The position numbers and the translations under genes are program-made. Below, one piece after another: positions 6,197-6,381 of a DNA stretch of 6,381 nucleotides (positions are counted from its first letter, which is position 1; every line of letters begins with the position of its first letter). Below the pieces are notes generated by a model. The model did no database searches and was not told where the DNA came from. It saw only the letters and a list, made by a program, of their open reading frames with translations. Origin of the DNA: Anaerolineae bacterium (GTDB taxonomy: Bacteria; Chloroflexota; Anaerolineae; Epilineales; JAHCIE01). The stretch spans positions 1-6,381 of the forward strand of contig JAHCIE010000195.1 in NCBI GenBank assembly GCA_026129385.1. The letters are read 5' to 3'.

Positions 6197-6381
6197 GCAA
6201 CTCGCTTTCCACGTAGATGTGAGTGTGTGTATCGGCTGCAAGGCGTGCCAGGTAGCGTGCAAGGACAAGAACGACCTGGAAGTCGGCCGCTTGTTCCGCC
6301 AGGTACGTGAGGTGGCGGGAGGCGGCTGGACCCAGCGCGGCCAGTTCTGGGAACCCAACGTCTTCGCCTACAACGTCTCCA
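6189..6381 (+). CDS. dmsB: DmsB-type four-[4Fe-4S] electron-transfer subunit (B2), N-terminal part (truncated by window edge)
   Basis: Sixty-four codons are visible before the window ends. The first cluster group is complete: Cys14, Cys17, Cys20 and Cys24 (CIGCKACQVAC). By hand alignment without gaps, 44 of 64 residues match B1, and both begin MSKQL. The remaining three cluster groups should lie past the edge. The ATG overlaps the A2 stop (ATGTCTAA, 6189-6196), in a different frame, so A2 and B2 are probably translationally coupled. It has no signal peptide and should be carried out by the Tat leader of A2. The family call is firm; use of the symbol dmsB is by homology, since the matching A2 is diverged. 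Confidence 0.92.
   Translation, partial: MSKQLAFHVDVSVCIGCKACQVACKDKNDLEVGRLFRQVREVAGGGWTQRGQFWEPNVFAYNVS

Noticed and set aside
4949..6358. Long open frame on the minus strand opposite A2 (469 codons)
   Set aside because: It lies wholly opposite A2 and the B2 start, and its translation is a low-complexity Val/Leu/Arg/Asp-rich product with no recognisable motifs. Such antisense frames are common opposite GC-rich genes.

Overview
The window carries a block of complex iron-sulfur molybdoenzyme (CISM) genes of the DMSO reductase family, all on the + strand. The order is the 3' end of a DmsC-type membrane anchor, a DmsA-type catalytic subunit (A1), its DmsB-type four-cluster ferredoxin subunit (B1), a second and clearly diverged DmsA-type subunit (A2), and the start of a second DmsB-type subunit (B2) that runs off the right edge. 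The DNA is GC-rich with strong Shine-Dalgarno sites. The GC content, the gene types and the long intergenic palindromes are compatible with an anaerobic or facultative bacterium, perhaps Chloroflexota (Anaerolineae-like). That placement is a guess from general appearance; nothing here proves it.

Layout: 2-331, end of dmsC; 332-455, a 124-bp spacer with two inverted repeats (a GC-rich palindrome cluster and a 15-bp-stem hairpin); 456-2912, A1; 2916-3533, B1, 3 bp after A1; 3534-3598, a 65-bp spacer dominated by a perfect 16-bp-arm palindrome; 3599-6196, A2; 6189-6381+, B2, overlapping A2 by 8 bp. No gap exceeds 300 bp. I saw no RNA genes, CRISPR or insertion sequences.

How the parts work together (family knowledge plus inference): each A subunit carries a twin-arginine leader, one N-terminal [4Fe-4S] site and the bis-MGD molybdenum site. 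The leaderless B subunit is expected to be exported with its A partner through Tat. Electrons would pass from menaquinol through a DmsC/NrfD-type anchor, the four [4Fe-4S] clusters of B and the A-subunit cluster to molybdenum, reducing an S-oxide, N-oxide or similar acceptor outside the cytoplasmic membrane. A1 closely follows the E. coli DmsA pattern (818 aa, Ser-Thr-Ala-Gln at the molybdenum site). A2 keeps the probable Ser ligand but has changed the residues around it, lost a nearby conserved Arg and gained extra segments, so it probably acts on a different substrate.

Main points for a second look: the A-B-A-B arrangement with only one visible anchor; the altered active-site surroundings of A2; Tat leaders of A1 and A2 that are nearly identical in protein but not in DNA; and a long hairpin just ahead of the ribosome binding site of each A gene.
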